DNA of 41,038 nucleotides. It comes from an uncultured Bacteroidaceae bacterium. GTDB lineage: Bacteria > Bacteroidota > Bacteroidia > Bacteroidales > Bacteroidaceae. The stretch spans positions 1 to 41,038 of the forward strand of contig CALUJO010000018.1 of NCBI GenBank assembly GCA_944320965.1, read 5' to 3'. Shown piece after piece: positions 24,623 through 33,860 of this stretch (its first letter is position 1; each line of letters begins with the position of its first letter). The notes below the pieces were generated by a model, which was given only the letters and a program-made list of their open reading frames with translations, was not told the DNA's origin and searched no databases. A program made the position numbers and the translations under genes.

Positions 24623-25471
24623 ATGAAAAGACTATTTTACATTGCAGCATTGTCGGCAGCATTGGGGCTGGTATCCTGCAATAACATTAATAACAATAAA
24701 CAAAACAGTACAGAAATGGAAAAAGAAACAGTTGTCTTGATGAAGACAGACAAGGGAGACATTAAGATAAAGTTATATAACGAAACTCCAAAGCACAGAG
24801 ACAATTTCCTTAAACTTGTAAAGGACGGAACATACGAAGGCCTTCTTTTCCACAGAGTCATCAAGGATTTTATGGTACAGGGCGGTGATCCTGAATCAAA
24901 GAATGCTCCTAAGGGAAAGATGTTGGGCGCAGGTGATGTAGGTTATACTATTCCTGCCGAATTTGTATATCCGAAGTATTATCACAAGAAAGGTGCATTG
25001 GCCGCTGCAAGACAGGGAGACCAGGTCAACCCACAGAAAGAATCATCAGGATGCCAGTTCTATATTGTAACAGGTAAGAAGTACAGTGACCAGGAACTTC
25101 TGAGCATGGAAAATCAGATGAACGAAGCTAAAGTGACAAACATCTTTAATGATATCGCGCGCAAGAATATTGCTAAAATAAGAGAATTGCAGCAGAAGAA
25201 AGATCAGAACGCTCTTTATGACCTGCAGGAACAGATTTATGCCCAGGCAGTAAAGGAAGCTGAAAAGATGCCAGACTTCAAATTTACTGCAGAGCAGATT
25301 GCCGATTACAGAAACATTGGTGGTACACCTTTCCTTGACAACCAGTATACTGTATTTGGAGAGGTTGTTGAAGGTCTTGATGTAGTAGATTCCATACAGG
25401 TTGTAAAGACAGACAGAGGAGACAGACCTGTTGATGATATCAGAATTTTGGAGGTAGAAGTTTGTGATTAA
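24623..25471 (+). CDS. Cyclophilin-type peptidyl-prolyl isomerase, lipoprotein
   Basis: Cis-trans isomerisation of prolyl bonds in the periplasm or at the membrane. The 282-residue product begins with a lipoprotein signal (MKRLFYIAALSAALGLVSC, Cys19) and an Asn-rich linker. The cyclophilin core is visible as GDIKIKLYNETPKHRDNFLKL, the catalytic LLFHRVIKDFMVQGGDP (Arg in FHRV), ALAAAR, SSGCQFYIVTG and YTVFGEVVEGLDVVDSI. An insertion of about 75 residues, mostly charged helix (QELLSMENQMNE through AEKMPDFKFTAEQIADYRN), separates FYIVTG from the last strands. This makes it far larger than single-domain cyclophilins. The next gene starts inside its last codons. Confidence 0.93.
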   Translation: MKRLFYIAALSAALGLVSCNNINNNKQNSTEMEKETVVLMKTDKGDIKIKLYNETPKHRDNFLKLVKDGTYEGLLFHRVIKDFMVQGGDPESKNAPKGKMLGAGDVGYTIPAEFVYPKYYHKKGALAAARQGDQVNPQKESSGCQFYIVTGKKYSDQELLSMENQMNEAKVTNIFNDIARKNIAKIRELQQKKDQNALYDLQEQIYAQAVKEAEKMPDFKFTAEQIADYRNIGGTPFLDNQYTVFGEVVEGLDVVDSIQVVKTDRGDRPVDDIRILEVEVCD

Positions 25472-26702
25472 TATTAATAAGACAGTATTGGCTAACGGTT
25501 TGCGTATTGTACACTCAAGGGTTGACAATACGCAAATGGTTGCCTTGAATATTCTATATAATGTTGGGGCAAAGGATGAGGATGAGAATCACACGGGATT
25601 TGCCCACCTTTTCGAGCATCTCATGTTCAGTGGCTCAAAGAACATAGAGAACTATGACGTTGTTATCCAGAATGCTGGAGGCGAAAACAACGCATGGACA
25701 AACAATGACTTTACAAACTATTATGTATGTGTCCCAAAGCAGAACGTAGAAGTTGCTTTCTGGCTTGAGTCGGACAGGATGTTCCAGCTGAATATAAATG
25801 AGAACAGTCTTGCCATACAGAAGAATGTTGTTTGCGAAGAGTTCAAACAGAGAACGCTGAACTGTCCTTATGGCGATGTGGGACATATGATGCGTGACCT
25901 TGTTTATAAGATTCATCCATACAGATGGCCGACGATAGGCAAGAACATCGAGCATATTGAAAAGGCTACGCTTGATATCGTTTATGACTTTTACCGCCGC
26001 TATTATGCGCCTAACAATGCGATACTTGCCATAACGGGCAATATTGATTTTGAAGAATCATGCAGGCTTGCCGAAAAATGGTTTGGTGACATTCCGGCAC
26101 AGAACGTCACTGCAAGAAATCTTCCACAGGAGCCTGTCCAGAATGAAAAAAGGACTTTGAAGGTTGAAAGGGAGGTTCCGCTCGACGCTTTGTATATGTC
26201 ATTCCGTATGAGCGACAGGATGTCAAAAGACTATTATGTGTTTGACATAATATCCGACCTGCTTTCAAACGGAAAGTCAAGCCGTATGATAACAAACCTT
26301 GTACGCAAGGAAGAAATCTTTTCGGATATTGACGCATATATTACCGGAAGCATTGACAGCGGAATGTTCCAAATTGTAGGAAGACCGAACGAAGGCGTGT
26401 CAATGGAGCGTGCGGAAGAGGCGATATGGAGAGAGCTTGACAATCTGAAGAAAGACGATATTGACGAATACGAACTGAATAAGGTTAAGAACAAATACGA
26501 ATCAAACTTCATATTCGGAAACCTTAATTATCTGAACCTTGCCTCAAACCTTGCGTTCTATGAGCTTCTTGGCGACGCGGAACTGATAAACAAGGAAATA
26601 GATGTCTATGCATCTACAACAAAGGAAGATATACACAGAGTGCTGAACGAGGCATTCTGTCCTGAAAATTGCTCCGTAATATATTACCACAGCAAGAAAT
26701 AA
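25464..26702 (+). CDS. M16 family zinc metallopeptidase (pitrilysin/MPP-like)
   Basis: A 412-residue single M16 unit. The inverted zinc motif HLFEH is at 48-52 (GFAHLFEHLMFSGS), with the distal Glu ligand at 125/126 (NVVCEEFKQR), so it is the catalytic type rather than an inactive partner. The conserved ENNAWTNNDFTNYYV and the C-terminal M16_C domain (about 170-340) are present. No signal peptide is seen, so it is probably cytoplasmic. The start is GTG at 25464, supported by GGAGG at 25450-25454, and overlaps the cyclophilin stop by 8 nt. The stop TAA overlaps the aroA ATG by one base (TAATG). It probably degrades small peptides. Confidence 0.93.
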   Translation: MININKTVLANGLRIVHSRVDNTQMVALNILYNVGAKDEDENHTGFAHLFEHLMFSGSKNIENYDVVIQNAGGENNAWTNNDFTNYYVCVPKQNVEVAFWLESDRMFQLNINENSLAIQKNVVCEEFKQRTLNCPYGDVGHMMRDLVYKIHPYRWPTIGKNIEHIEKATLDIVYDFYRRYYAPNNAILAITGNIDFEESCRLAEKWFGDIPAQNVTARNLPQEPVQNEKRTLKVEREVPLDALYMSFRMSDRMSKDYYVFDIISDLLSNGKSSRMITNLVRKEEIFSDIDAYITGSIDSGMFQIVGRPNEGVSMERAEEAIWRELDNLKKDDIDEYELNKVKNKYESNFIFGNLNYLNLASNLAFYELLGDAELINKEIDVYASTTKEDIHRVLNEAFCPENCSVIYYHSKK

Positions 26703-27967
26703 TGGATATTTCCCTTAAATATTGCCCATCGGAAGCAGCAGAGGAAATATCTGTTGACCTGCCGTTTTCAAAAAGCATTGTAAACAGACTTGCGGTTATC
26801 GGCAGTCTTGCCAGTTTTGACACCGAAGTCGACAGATACAGTTCTTGTGAGGATACCGACATTATATTAAGAGCCTTGCATACTTCGGGAAATGAATGTT
26901 ATGCCGGTGCATCCGGTACTGCGCTAAGATTTCTGTTATCCTACTTTGCATTAAAGGGGACAGAAATGAAGATTACCGGAACCGAAAGGCTTTGTCAGCG
27001 TCCTGTAGGTGAACTGACTGAAAAGCTTTCGCAGCTTGGGGCAAAGATTTGCTTTGAGGGAAAAGAGGGCTTTCCGCCTGTAACTCTGCTCGGAGGAAAA
27101 CTTGAAGGCGGGATTGTCTGCTTTGACAACCCTGGAGTGTCTTCGCAATACATATCTTCACTGATGCTTGTCGCACCTTATCTGAAAAACGGTCTTACAA
27201 TCGGACTTCCCGAGGGACAGGTTTCTGCTCCGTATATCAGAATGACTGCACAGGTTATGCAAGCATTCGGGGCGAAAGTCGTGTATGACGGAAGAAACGT
27301 CCGTGTAGAAGAAGGGGAGTACCGCTATAATCCTGATTTTACAGTACCGCACGACTGGAGCGCGGCATCCTATTGGTATGAAATGGCTTCACTGCTTCCT
27401 TTGAAAGTGCGTCTTCTTGGTATGGCAGACGGTTATAATGAATGTGGTGGCATGCAGGGCGACTCCAGAATAGTTGATTTGTATAAAATACTGGGAGTAA
27501 ATACATTTGTTGACGGGAAAGACATCGTTATATGCAAGGGGAGTGAAGGTCTGGCAGATATGACCGAAACTCTTTTGCTCGACCTTGCCGACTGTCCGGA
27601 CATTGTCCCGTCGTTTGCAGTCTCATGCCTGCTGAACAACCGGAAATTCGAATTCCATGGAGTGGGGCATCTCCGCCTTAAAGAGAGCGACAGAATAGAG
27701 GCTCTGATACGCGAGAGTGCCAGAATGGGCTATATTACCGGATGGGATGAAAACAAATCATCATTTTACTGGGACGGAAGAGTGTCTGTTCCTGACAAAA
27801 GCATTATCTTTGAAACGTATAACGACCATCGTATTTCCATGTCGTTTGCACCTGCTGTTTTCAGGTTCATGAAAGTAGGAGTAAGGGATGCCGGAAATGT
27901 TGTAAAATCATATAAGACCTTTTGGGAAGATATGAAGCTTACAGGCGTTTCCATTGATGCGGTATGA
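26702..27967 (+). CDS. aroA: 3-phosphoshikimate 1-carboxyvinyltransferase (EPSP synthase)
   Basis: Transfers enolpyruvyl from PEP to shikimate-3-phosphate in aromatic amino-acid synthesis. The 421-residue sequence is a divergent Bacteroidales AroA: VDLPFSKSIVNRLAVIG (the usual LPxSKSxxNR), CYAGASGTALRFLLS (the usual NxGTxxR), CQRPVGELTEKLSQLGA, VSSQYISSLMLVAPYL, HDWSAASYWYEM, RLKESDRIEAL and YNDHRISMSFAPA. All phosphate- and substrate-binding motifs are represented. ATG 26702 overlaps the upstream stop, giving coupled translation; the frame extends further upstream inside the peptidase gene, but that part is not plausible coding sequence. Confidence 0.93.
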   Translation: MDISLKYCPSEAAEEISVDLPFSKSIVNRLAVIGSLASFDTEVDRYSSCEDTDIILRALHTSGNECYAGASGTALRFLLSYFALKGTEMKITGTERLCQRPVGELTEKLSQLGAKICFEGKEGFPPVTLLGGKLEGGIVCFDNPGVSSQYISSLMLVAPYLKNGLTIGLPEGQVSAPYIRMTAQVMQAFGAKVVYDGRNVRVEEGEYRYNPDFTVPHDWSAASYWYEMASLLPLKVRLLGMADGYNECGGMQGDSRIVDLYKILGVNTFVDGKDIVICKGSEGLADMTETLLLDLADCPDIVPSFAVSCLLNNRKFEFHGVGHLRLKESDRIEALIRESARMGYITGWDENKSSFYWDGRVSVPDKSIIFETYNDHRISMSFAPAVFRFMKVGVRDAGNVVKSYKTFWEDMKLTGVSIDAV

Positions 27968-28026
27968 CAGATTACGGTGGGTGGATTTATATATAATTGT
28001 ACAAACAGAGTTAGAATAACATTGAA

Positions 28027-28821
28027 ATGAAACAATATCTTGATTTGCTGAAACGTGTCCACGAAGAGGGCGCATTCAAATCCGACCGCACCGGAACGGG
28101 AACAATAAGTGTATTCGGGCATCAGATGAGATTTGACCTTTCACAGGGTTTTCCTTTGCTTACAACAAAGAAACTTCACTTGAAATCAATAATTTACGAG
28201 TTGCTTTGGTTCCTGAAAGGTGACACAAACGTGAAATACCTCCAGGACAACGGTGTAAGAATCTGGAACGAGTGGGCGGACGAAGACGGAAGCCTTGGAC
28301 ATATCTACGGATACCAGTGGCGTTCATGGCCGGACTATAACGGAGGACATATTGACCAGATAAATGAAGTGATTGAAACCATAAAGAACAATCCCGACTC
28401 ACGACGCATAATTGTCAGTGCATGGAATGTTGCCGACCTTAACAATATGAATCTTCCGCCTTGCCATATTCTGTTTCAGTTCTACGTATCAAACGGAAAA
28501 CTGAGCATGCAGCTTTATCAGCGCAGTGCCGATATTTTCCTTGGTGTGCCGTTCAACATTGCGTCATATGCCTTGCTGCTTATGATGGTTGCGCAGGTTA
28601 CAGGACTTGAGGCAGGCGATTTTGTGCATACATTGGGCGACGCTCACATATATACAAACCATATAGAGCAGACAAAACTGCAGCTTCAGAGAGAGCCGCG
28701 TCCGTTGCCCCAGATGAAGATTAACCCTGATGTAAAGGACATATTCTCATTCAAATACGAAGATTTCGAACTTGTCGGATATGATCCTCATCCGCATATA
28801 AAGGGAGTCGTTTCAGTTTAA
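28027..28821 (+). CDS. thyA: Thymidylate synthase
   Basis: Methylates dUMP to dTMP using methylene-tetrahydrofolate. At 264 residues it matches E. coli ThyA in length. Motifs include [37 protein letters not shown], the catalytic Cys146 in [12 protein letters not shown], the dUMP-binding [22 protein letters not shown], and the terminal [10 protein letters not shown]. The dihydrofolate made here is recycled by the folA product 14 bp downstream, a classic pair. A 59-bp gap separates it from aroA, so it may belong to the same transcript. Confidence 0.98.
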   Translation: MKQYLDLLKRVHEEGAFKSDRTGTGTISVFGHQMRFDLSQGFPLLTTKKLHLKSIIYELLWFLKGDTNVKYLQDNGVRIWNEWADEDGSLGHIYGYQWRSWPDYNGGHIDQINEVIETIKNNPDSRRIIVSAWNVADLNNMNLPPCHILFQFYVSNGKLSMQLYQRSADIFLGVPFNIASYALLLMMVAQVTGLEAGDFVHTLGDAHIYTNHIEQTKLQLQREPRPLPQMKINPDVKDIFSFKYEDFELVGYDPHPHIKGVVSV

Positions 28822-28835
28822 AAGCATATACCAGT

Positions 28836-29318
28836 ATGATTTCAATAATAGTAGCATATACAAAAAACTACGCCATAGGGCGTAACAATCAGCTTTTGTT
28901 CCATATTTCGGCTGATTTGAAGAGATTCAAGGCACTGACTACGGGAAATACCGTAGTCATGGGCCGCAAGACTTTTGAATCATTGCCGAAAGGGGCATTG
29001 CCAAATCGCCAGAATATTGTGATTTCTCATGCCGACAATCATTTTGAAAATACGGATTCAGCGCATTCACTTGAAGAGGCAATAATGCTTTCCAAGAATG
29101 ACAACATATTCATTATAGGAGGCGGAAGCATTTACAAGGAAGCGTTTGACATGGCTGACAGCTTGCGAATTACTGAAATAAACGCAGTTGTTGAAGATGC
29201 TGATACTTTTTTTCCTGAAGTAAGCGCTGACGAATGGGAAATTGTTGAAGCGAGCGATTGGACAACCGATGAGAAGTCGAACGTAGAATACCGTTTTGTT
29301 GATTACAGAAGGAAATAA
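28836..29318 (+). CDS. folA: Dihydrofolate reductase
   Basis: Reduces dihydrofolate to tetrahydrofolate with NADPH; target of trimethoprim. The 160-residue sequence has the N-terminal strand ISIIVAYTKNYAIGRNNQLLF, the substrate Asp in ISADLKRFK (Asp27 equivalent), VVMGRKTFESLP (NADPH-binding loop) and the IIGGGSIYKEA glycine motif. The usual LPW before the Asp is LLF. It lies 14 bp after thyA and is followed by a strong terminator, closing the operon. Confidence 0.96.
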   Translation: MISIIVAYTKNYAIGRNNQLLFHISADLKRFKALTTGNTVVMGRKTFESLPKGALPNRQNIVISHADNHFENTDSAHSLEEAIMLSKNDNIFIIGGGSIYKEAFDMADSLRITEINAVVEDADTFFPEVSADEWEIVEASDWTTDEKSNVEYRFVDYRRK

Positions 29319-29351
29319 TAATTCTGTTGCAGTGACAGAAACATATAAGGG

Positions 29352-29398
29352 GGAGCCGGGGCCAGTTCTTGAAAAGAGAGCGGTTTCCGGCTCCTTTA
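29352..29398 (+). terminator. Terminator of the thyA-folA operon
   Basis: GGAGCCGG (29352-29359) pairs with CCGGCTCC (29387-29394) around a 27-nt loop and is followed by TTTATT. Confidence 0.75.
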
Positions 29399-29567
29399 TT
29401 ATATTCCATATTTGCAATTAAACATAATATTGATTATAGTTCATTAAATGATATTCCTTGAGATATACGTTTTTTGTGTCCGATAATACGCAAATCCTGA
29501 AAATTCAGAGTTGGTAAAGATGAAAAAAGACCGCGGATATTTGACCGAAAACATTAAAGGTATTCAT
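29399..29567. other. Intergenic stretch, nothing recognised
   Basis: AT-rich sequence between the folA terminator and the hairpin repeat. No ORF, repeat or promoter is supported here. Confidence 0.4.
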
Positions 29568-29632
29568 AAAAAACTTCCTGCCTTTTACCTGAAAACCTTG
29601 AACGTTTTTGGCAAAAAGGCAGGAAGTTTTTT
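29568..29632. repeat. Perfect hairpin repeat, copy B, between convergent genes
   Basis: AAAAAACTTCCTGCCTTTT (29568-29586) and its exact reverse complement (29614-29632) form a 19-bp perfect stem. The 27-nt loop contains GAACGTTTTTGG, matching copy A. It lies between convergent folA and dapA, where A-tract and T-tract flanks would allow bidirectional termination. Confidence 0.8.
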
Positions 29633-29659
29633 ACTTCTAAATCTGAAGCATTTATTTTT

Positions 29660-30532
29660 TTAGATATTCAGATTTTTAATCTGGTCGTAAGTTGATTCGG
29701 AAACAGGAACAAGAGGAAGTCTCAAAATATTTTTCACTATTCCTTCAATGTTCAGTGCAGCCTTCACTCCGGCAGGATTTCCTTCCTTGAAAAGAAGTTC
29801 GTAGAGTTTGAACAGTCTGCGGTGAATTTGTAGAGCCTTGTCATATTCCCTGTTCTTTGCATAATGGACAAGTTGTGCGAAAAGAGCCGGCTGGCAGTTG
29901 GCAACTACCGAAACAACACCGTCAGCTCCAAGTGTCATAACCGGGAAAGTCAAGGCATCATCACCCGACAATACGGTGAATCCCTCTTTCTTGTATTCTA
30001 TAATCTCGTCAACCTGGTGTATGTTTCCGGATGCTTCCTTTATACCTATAATATTGCTGCATTCGCGCGATACTTCAAGTGCAGTCTGTGCAGTCATGTT
30101 CACACCGGTTCTTGAAGGCACGTTATACATAATGATGCCCTTGTCGGTAAACTGGCTCAGATGTTTATAGTGTGCAGCGATTCCAGCCTGTGTAGGTTTG
30201 TTATAATATGGAACTACTGTAAGGAAAGCATCCACATCAAGATTGCTTTTCTTTTCAAGTACGTGTGCAAGTTCCAATGTGTTGTTACTGCTGCAACCAA
30301 GAAGAATCGGTACCCTGCGGTCAATTCTTTCAATGGCAAATCTTGTTATTTCGTCTTTTTCTGCTTTAGATAAAGTCGGGGTTTCAGCTGTTGTACCGAG
30401 GACACACAGGAAATCAACCTTGTTTTCAATCTGGAAATCAATAAGTTTTCCGAAACTGTCATAGTCAATGTTTCCGTCGTTGTCAAAAGGTGTTACAAGT
30501 GCAGTACCCAGACCTGTTATACTGTTTTCCAT
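29660..30532 (-). CDS. dapA: 4-hydroxy-tetrahydrodipicolinate synthase
   Basis: Condenses pyruvate with aspartate semialdehyde, the branch point to lysine and diaminopimelate. The 290-residue TIM barrel has the phosphate/pyruvate loop GTTAETPTLS, the catalytic Tyr136 in MYNVPSRTGVNM, the Schiff-base Lys165 in GIKEASGN, and the GDDALTFPVMTLGADGVVSV segment. Length and motifs are normal. It starts 6 bp downstream of ligA on the minus strand and is co-transcribed with it. Confidence 0.97.
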   Translation of the reverse strand: MENSITGLGTALVTPFDNDGNIDYDSFGKLIDFQIENKVDFLCVLGTTAETPTLSKAEKDEITRFAIERIDRRVPILLGCSSNNTLELAHVLEKKSNLDVDAFLTVVPYYNKPTQAGIAAHYKHLSQFTDKGIIMYNVPSRTGVNMTAQTALEVSRECSNIIGIKEASGNIHQVDEIIEYKKEGFTVLSGDDALTFPVMTLGADGVVSVVANCQPALFAQLVHYAKNREYDKALQIHRRLFKLYELLFKEGNPAGVKAALNIEGIVKNILRLPLVPVSESTYDQIKNLNI

Positions 30533-30538
30533 ACAAAT

Positions 30539-32536
30539 TTATATATTTATCATTTTATTGAATTCTTCTTCGTTTACAATTGGTATATTCAGTTCTTCAG
30601 CCTTCTTCTGTTTGCTTGGCCCCATACCTTCTCCCGCAAGGATAAAGGATGTTTTTGAAGAAATGCTGCTTACGTTCTTGCCACCGTTGTCTTCTATTAT
30701 TTTCTTGTATTCTTCCCTGCTGTGCAATTCGAATGTGCCGCTTATCACAATTGACTTGCCTTTCAGAATATCTGTTTTGCCTTCTGATGATGTTTCTATA
30801 GCCATCTTCAGTCCGTGGTTTCTAAGGCGGTTCACAATATCAAGATTGTCAGGATTCCTGAAGAACTTGATTATGCTGCCGGCAATTCTTTCGCCGACAT
30901 CGTTTATTGCGGTCAGCTGTTCGAACGAAGCCGACATAATTGAATCAATGTCCGGCAAAACTTCGGTAATTCGCTTTGCGGTAGTCTCGCCCACGAATTT
31001 TATTCCCAGCGCGAACAGAACCTTTTCAAATCCCACTTCCTTTGACTTGTTGATGCTGGCAATTATTTTTGCTGCAGATTTTTCGGCAATTCTTTCAACG
31101 CCTATAATCTTTTCTTCGGTCAGTTCGTAAAGGTCGGCAACATTGTGTATAAGTCCGTGGTCAAAGAAATCTTCAACGGTTTCAGGACCCAGACCGTCAA
31201 TGTTCATTGCCTTTCTCATTATGAAGTGTTCTATCTTTCCTTTTATCTGAGGCGCGCATCCTGTCTCATTAGGACAATAATGTGCAGCTTCGCCTTCAAT
31301 CCTAACAAGCGGAGTTCCGCATTCCGGACATACCTTGATGAATTCAACCTTTTGTCCGTCAGGATTGCGTTTGCTCATCTCCACGCTTGTAATTTTCGGG
31401 ATAATCTCACCACCCTTTTCGACATAAACCATGTCGCCTATGTGAAGATCAAGCTTCTCAATTATTTCGGAATTATGAAGTGACGCGCGTTTTACTATGG
31501 TACCCGATAGCAATACAGGGTCAAGATTAGCAACCGGTGTGATGACTCCGGTGCGTCCTACCTGATATGTTACCTCGTTAAGTCTGGTCAAAGCCTGTTC
31601 TGCCTGGAACTTGTAGGCAATTGCCCATTTTGGTGTCTTGGCAGTAAAACCGAGCTCTTCCTGCTGCGCCAAGGAATTTACTTTCAGAACGATGCCGTCT
31701 GTAGCGACAGGCAGTTTCTTGCGTTCTGTATCCCAATAGTCTATATAGTCGAAAACTTCCTGCAGTGTGCGGCACAGTTTTATTGTATCCGTGATTTTGA
31801 ATCCCCATTGTCTTGCTGCTTCAAGATTGTCATAATGGGTATCGGCAGGAAGATTGTCGCCCAACATATAATACAGGTAAGAATCCAGGTTTCGTTTTGC
31901 CACGATAGCCGAACTCTGCTGCTTTATTGTTCCTGCAGCTGCGTTACGGGGATTGGCAAGTAACGGCTCTTCATTCTCTTCACGTTCCTTGTTCAGTTTG
32001 TCGAAACTTTCCCAAGGCATCAGGATTTCGCCACGCATTTCAAGTCGGTCAGGATAATTTCCGCGCAGTTTCAACGGTATAGACTTTATTGTTCTCACGT
32101 TTGCCGTAACGTCATCGCCGAAAGTTCCGTCGCCTCGTGTTATGGCACGACGAAGATTTCCGTCTTCGTAGATAAGTGAAATTGATACACCGTCGTATTT
32201 TATTTCGCAGCATATTTCAAAATCTTCGTTCAATGCCTTTTTTGTTCTGATGTAGAACTCTTCCACTTCGTCCTTTGAATAGGTGTTTGCCAGTGAAAGC
32301 ATCGGGTATTCATGTCTGACGTGTTCAAACTCGTTGTTGCTTAGGTCGCTTCCTACCCTGACACTGGGCGAATTTTCGTCATTGTACTGTGGATTTTCCT
32401 TTTCGAGTCTGATAAGCTCAGCCATCATGTCATCAAACTCTTTGTCACTTATTTCGGGGGTATTCAGTACATAATAATTGTAATTATGCCTGTTTAGCTG
32501 TTCCCTTAGATATATAATTCTCTCAAAAGTGTCCAT
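30539..32536 (-). CDS. ligA: NAD+-dependent DNA ligase LigA
   Basis: Seals nicks during replication and repair. At 665 residues it has the complete family architecture: domain Ia ([20 protein letters not shown]), the adenylation motif with AMP-Lys113 ([10 protein letters not shown]), the OB fold, the four-Cys zinc finger (CPECGTPLV...HYCPNETGC), the HhH region ([22 protein letters not shown]) and a C-terminal BRCT domain ([19 protein letters not shown] onward). It is the first gene of the ligA-dapA transcript. A minus-strand promoter box lies just upstream. Confidence 0.98.
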   Translation of the reverse strand: MDTFERIIYLREQLNRHNYNYYVLNTPEISDKEFDDMMAELIRLEKENPQYNDENSPSVRVGSDLSNNEFEHVRHEYPMLSLANTYSKDEVEEFYIRTKKALNEDFEICCEIKYDGVSISLIYEDGNLRRAITRGDGTFGDDVTANVRTIKSIPLKLRGNYPDRLEMRGEILMPWESFDKLNKEREENEEPLLANPRNAAAGTIKQQSSAIVAKRNLDSYLYYMLGDNLPADTHYDNLEAARQWGFKITDTIKLCRTLQEVFDYIDYWDTERKKLPVATDGIVLKVNSLAQQEELGFTAKTPKWAIAYKFQAEQALTRLNEVTYQVGRTGVITPVANLDPVLLSGTIVKRASLHNSEIIEKLDLHIGDMVYVEKGGEIIPKITSVEMSKRNPDGQKVEFIKVCPECGTPLVRIEGEAAHYCPNETGCAPQIKGKIEHFIMRKAMNIDGLGPETVEDFFDHGLIHNVADLYELTEEKIIGVERIAEKSAAKIIASINKSKEVGFEKVLFALGIKFVGETTAKRITEVLPDIDSIMSASFEQLTAINDVGERIAGSIIKFFRNPDNLDIVNRLRNHGLKMAIETSSEGKTDILKGKSIVISGTFELHSREEYKKIIEDNGGKNVSSISSKTSFILAGEGMGPSKQKKAEELNIPIVNEEEFNKMINI

Positions 32537-32554
32537 TGTGTTTTATTTGGAATA

Positions 32555-32562
32555 CAAAATTA
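32555..32562 (-). promoter_or_regulatory. Promoter -7 box of ligA-dapA
   Basis: On the minus strand the sequence is TAATTTTG, a perfect TAnnTTTG about 20 nt before the ligA ATG. The -33 box is weak. Confidence 0.5.
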
Positions 32563-32687
32563 CTAATAAAAAGTGATATACAGAAAAATGTTGCAAAAAC
32601 TTATTACATGATTGGTTGGATATGTGCTTTTAATATATGTTTGCCTTGTGCGCTTACCTTTTGAACGAAAGAAAAAGCATTTTTTGC

Positions 32688-32718
32688 TTTGCATTTTGGA
32701 TATTATTCGTAATTTTGC
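32688..32718 (+). promoter_or_regulatory. Promoter of the ArsR-like remnant
   Basis: TTTG at 32688-32691 and TAATTTTGC at 32710-32718 are 18 bp apart, a near-consensus Bacteroidales promoter. The start is predicted near 32725. Confidence 0.55.
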
Positions 32719-32748
32719 GAACAACCAACAAGAAATACAATATCATAT

Positions 32749-32931
32749 ATGAACAGAAACTATTCGGAAAAGGAAGAAAAGATAGCGCGCTTTGCCAAAG
32801 CGATGGGACATCCAGCACGAATGGAATTTCGCCGTGTTCGGGATGAAATAAAGAACGCTTTCGCACGTTTCTATATCACGGAAATAAGGAAGCTGGAATT
32901 GCCCAAATGCTTTTGCGGAGGCAAATGCTGA
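32749..32931 (+). CDS. Small ArsR-like protein lacking its DNA-binding core (probable remnant)
   Basis: A 60-residue ORF. The first 25 residues (MNRNYSEKEEKIARFAKAMGHPARM) match the N-terminal helix that opens ArsR/SmtB winged-helix repressors of Bacteroidales. The winged helix that should follow (about 50 residues) is missing. The sequence passes at once into KNAFARFYITEIRKLELPK and a Cys-rich tail CFCGGKC, which resembles the C-terminal helix and Cys cluster of such regulators. The likeliest reading is an internal deletion keeping both ends, without a DNA-reading helix. A promoter (32710) and a terminator (32945) flank it, so it may still be expressed. Whether it functions, for example as a metal-binding or dimerising peptide, is unknown. 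Confidence 0.55.
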   Translation: MNRNYSEKEEKIARFAKAMGHPARMEFRRVRDEIKNAFARFYITEIRKLELPKCFCGGKC

Positions 32932-32944
32932 GAATACTGTTCTG

Positions 32945-32988
32945 AAAGGAAATGCTTTGTTTTTCTGACATTGCGTTTCCTTTATTGT
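32945..32988 (+). terminator. Terminator after the ArsR-like remnant
   Basis: AAAGGAAATGC (32945-32955) pairs with GCGTTTCCTTT (32973-32983), followed by ATTGTTA. Confidence 0.6.
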
Positions 32989-33010
32989 TATCGCATTCGG
33001 CGAAAATGAT

Positions 33011-33019
33011 TACCTTTGC
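33011..33019 (+). promoter_or_regulatory. Promoter -7 box of trmD
   Basis: TACCTTTGC is a perfect TAnnTTTGC, with transcription predicted from about 33026, 16 nt before the ATG. Confidence 0.55.
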
Positions 33020-33041
33020 AAAAATCTTACTTTAAACAATA

Positions 33042-33719
33042 ATGAGAATAGATATCATAACCATATTCCCTGAGATGATAGAGGGATTCTTCAATACTTC
33101 GATATTGAAGCGTGCGCAGAATAAAGGTCTGGCAGAAATACATCTTCATAATCTACGCGACTGGACACTTGACAAGCATCGCCGTGTTGACGACTATCCT
33201 TTTGGTGGAAGTGCGGGAATGGTTATGCAGATAGAACCTATTGACAGATGTATTTCGGCATTGAAAGAGGAAAGGGAGTATGACGATGTTATATTCCTTA
33301 CACCGGACGGTGAGACTTTAACCCAACCGCTTGTAAACACACTTTCATTGAAGAACAATCTTATAATGCTTTGCGGCCATTTCAAAGGAATTGACTACAG
33401 AATTAGGGAGCATCTCATTACAAAGGAAATCAGTATTGGCGATTATGTTCTGACCGGAGGAGAGCTTGCGGCTGCGGTTCTTGCCGATTCAGTTGTAAGG
33501 ATTATTCCTGGTGTTATATCCGATGAACAGTCTGCTTTGTCGGACTCTTTCCAGGATAATCTGCTGGCACCGCCGGTATATACACGTCCTGCCGAATATA
33601 AGGGATGGAAGGTTCCGGATATTCTCCTTTCAGGACATGAAGCTAAGATACGCGACTGGGAATTGCAACAAGCCTTTGAACGTACAAAACAGTTGCGCCC
33701 GGACTTGCTTGAGAAATAG
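33042..33719 (+). CDS. trmD: tRNA (guanine37-N1)-methyltransferase
   Basis: TrmD methylates G37 next to the anticodon and prevents +1 frameshifting; it is essential in most bacteria. The 225-residue SPOUT protein has the N-terminal [17 protein letters not shown], the [18 protein letters not shown] substrate loop, [12 protein letters not shown], and the trefoil-knot SAM site [18 protein letters not shown] with RIIPGVI. The C-terminal domain ends LRPDLLEK. The stop codon is TAG at 33717-33719, whose last G is the first base of the downstream insertion sequence; without the insertion the codon would be TAA. The protein is therefore unaffected. Confidence 0.97.
   Translation: MRIDIITIFPEMIEGFFNTSILKRAQNKGLAEIHLHNLRDWTLDKHRRVDDYPFGGSAGMVMQIEPIDRCISALKEEREYDDVIFLTPDGETLTQPLVNTLSLKNNLIMLCGHFKGIDYRIREHLITKEISIGDYVLTGGELAAAVLADSVVRIIPGVISDEQSALSDSFQDNLLAPPVYTRPAEYKGWKVPDILLSGHEAKIRDWELQQAFERTKQLRPDLLEK
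33713..33718 (+). repeat. Target-site duplication, left copy
   Basis: GAAATA directly abuts the left terminal inverted repeat and is identical to 34998-35003 beyond the right end. Confidence 0.75.
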
Positions 33720-33745
33720 GGACATTCAGTAAATAGTATAAAATT

Positions 33746-33791
33746 AGCCAACTAATTCATACAGAAAATATTGCGAATTAGTTGGCTTTTT
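33746..33791 (+). terminator. Inward hairpin at the left IS end (read-through block)
   Basis: AGCCAACTAATTC (33746-33758) pairs perfectly with GAATTAGTTGGCT (33775-33787), followed by a T-run. It would stop transcripts entering from trmD and now serves as the trmD terminator. Confidence 0.75.
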
Positions 33792-33793
33792 TG

Positions 33794-33801
33794 TATCTTT
33801 A
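33794..33801 (+). promoter_or_regulatory. Candidate transposase promoter -7 box
   Basis: TATCTTTA resembles TAnnTTTG with one mismatch. ATTG at 33770-33773 gives a 20-bp spacing. The box lies just after the hairpin, 60 bp before the transposase ATG. Confidence 0.35.
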
Positions 33802-33860
33802 GGTATTCCTCCGAAAACAAGGTTTGGCAGCCCAAACGGGGGAAATACCCAAACAAAGAT

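Noticed and set aside
27766..28122. 118-codon minus-strand ORF across the aroA-thyA junction
   Set aside because: It covers the ends of two well-supported genes and the gap between them, without signal or family features.
28836..28930. FolA with LLF instead of LPW before the active-site Asp
   Set aside because: Bacteroidales DHFRs I recall also depart from LPW here, and the Asp and NADPH loop are intact, so it is not evidence of trimethoprim resistance or damage.
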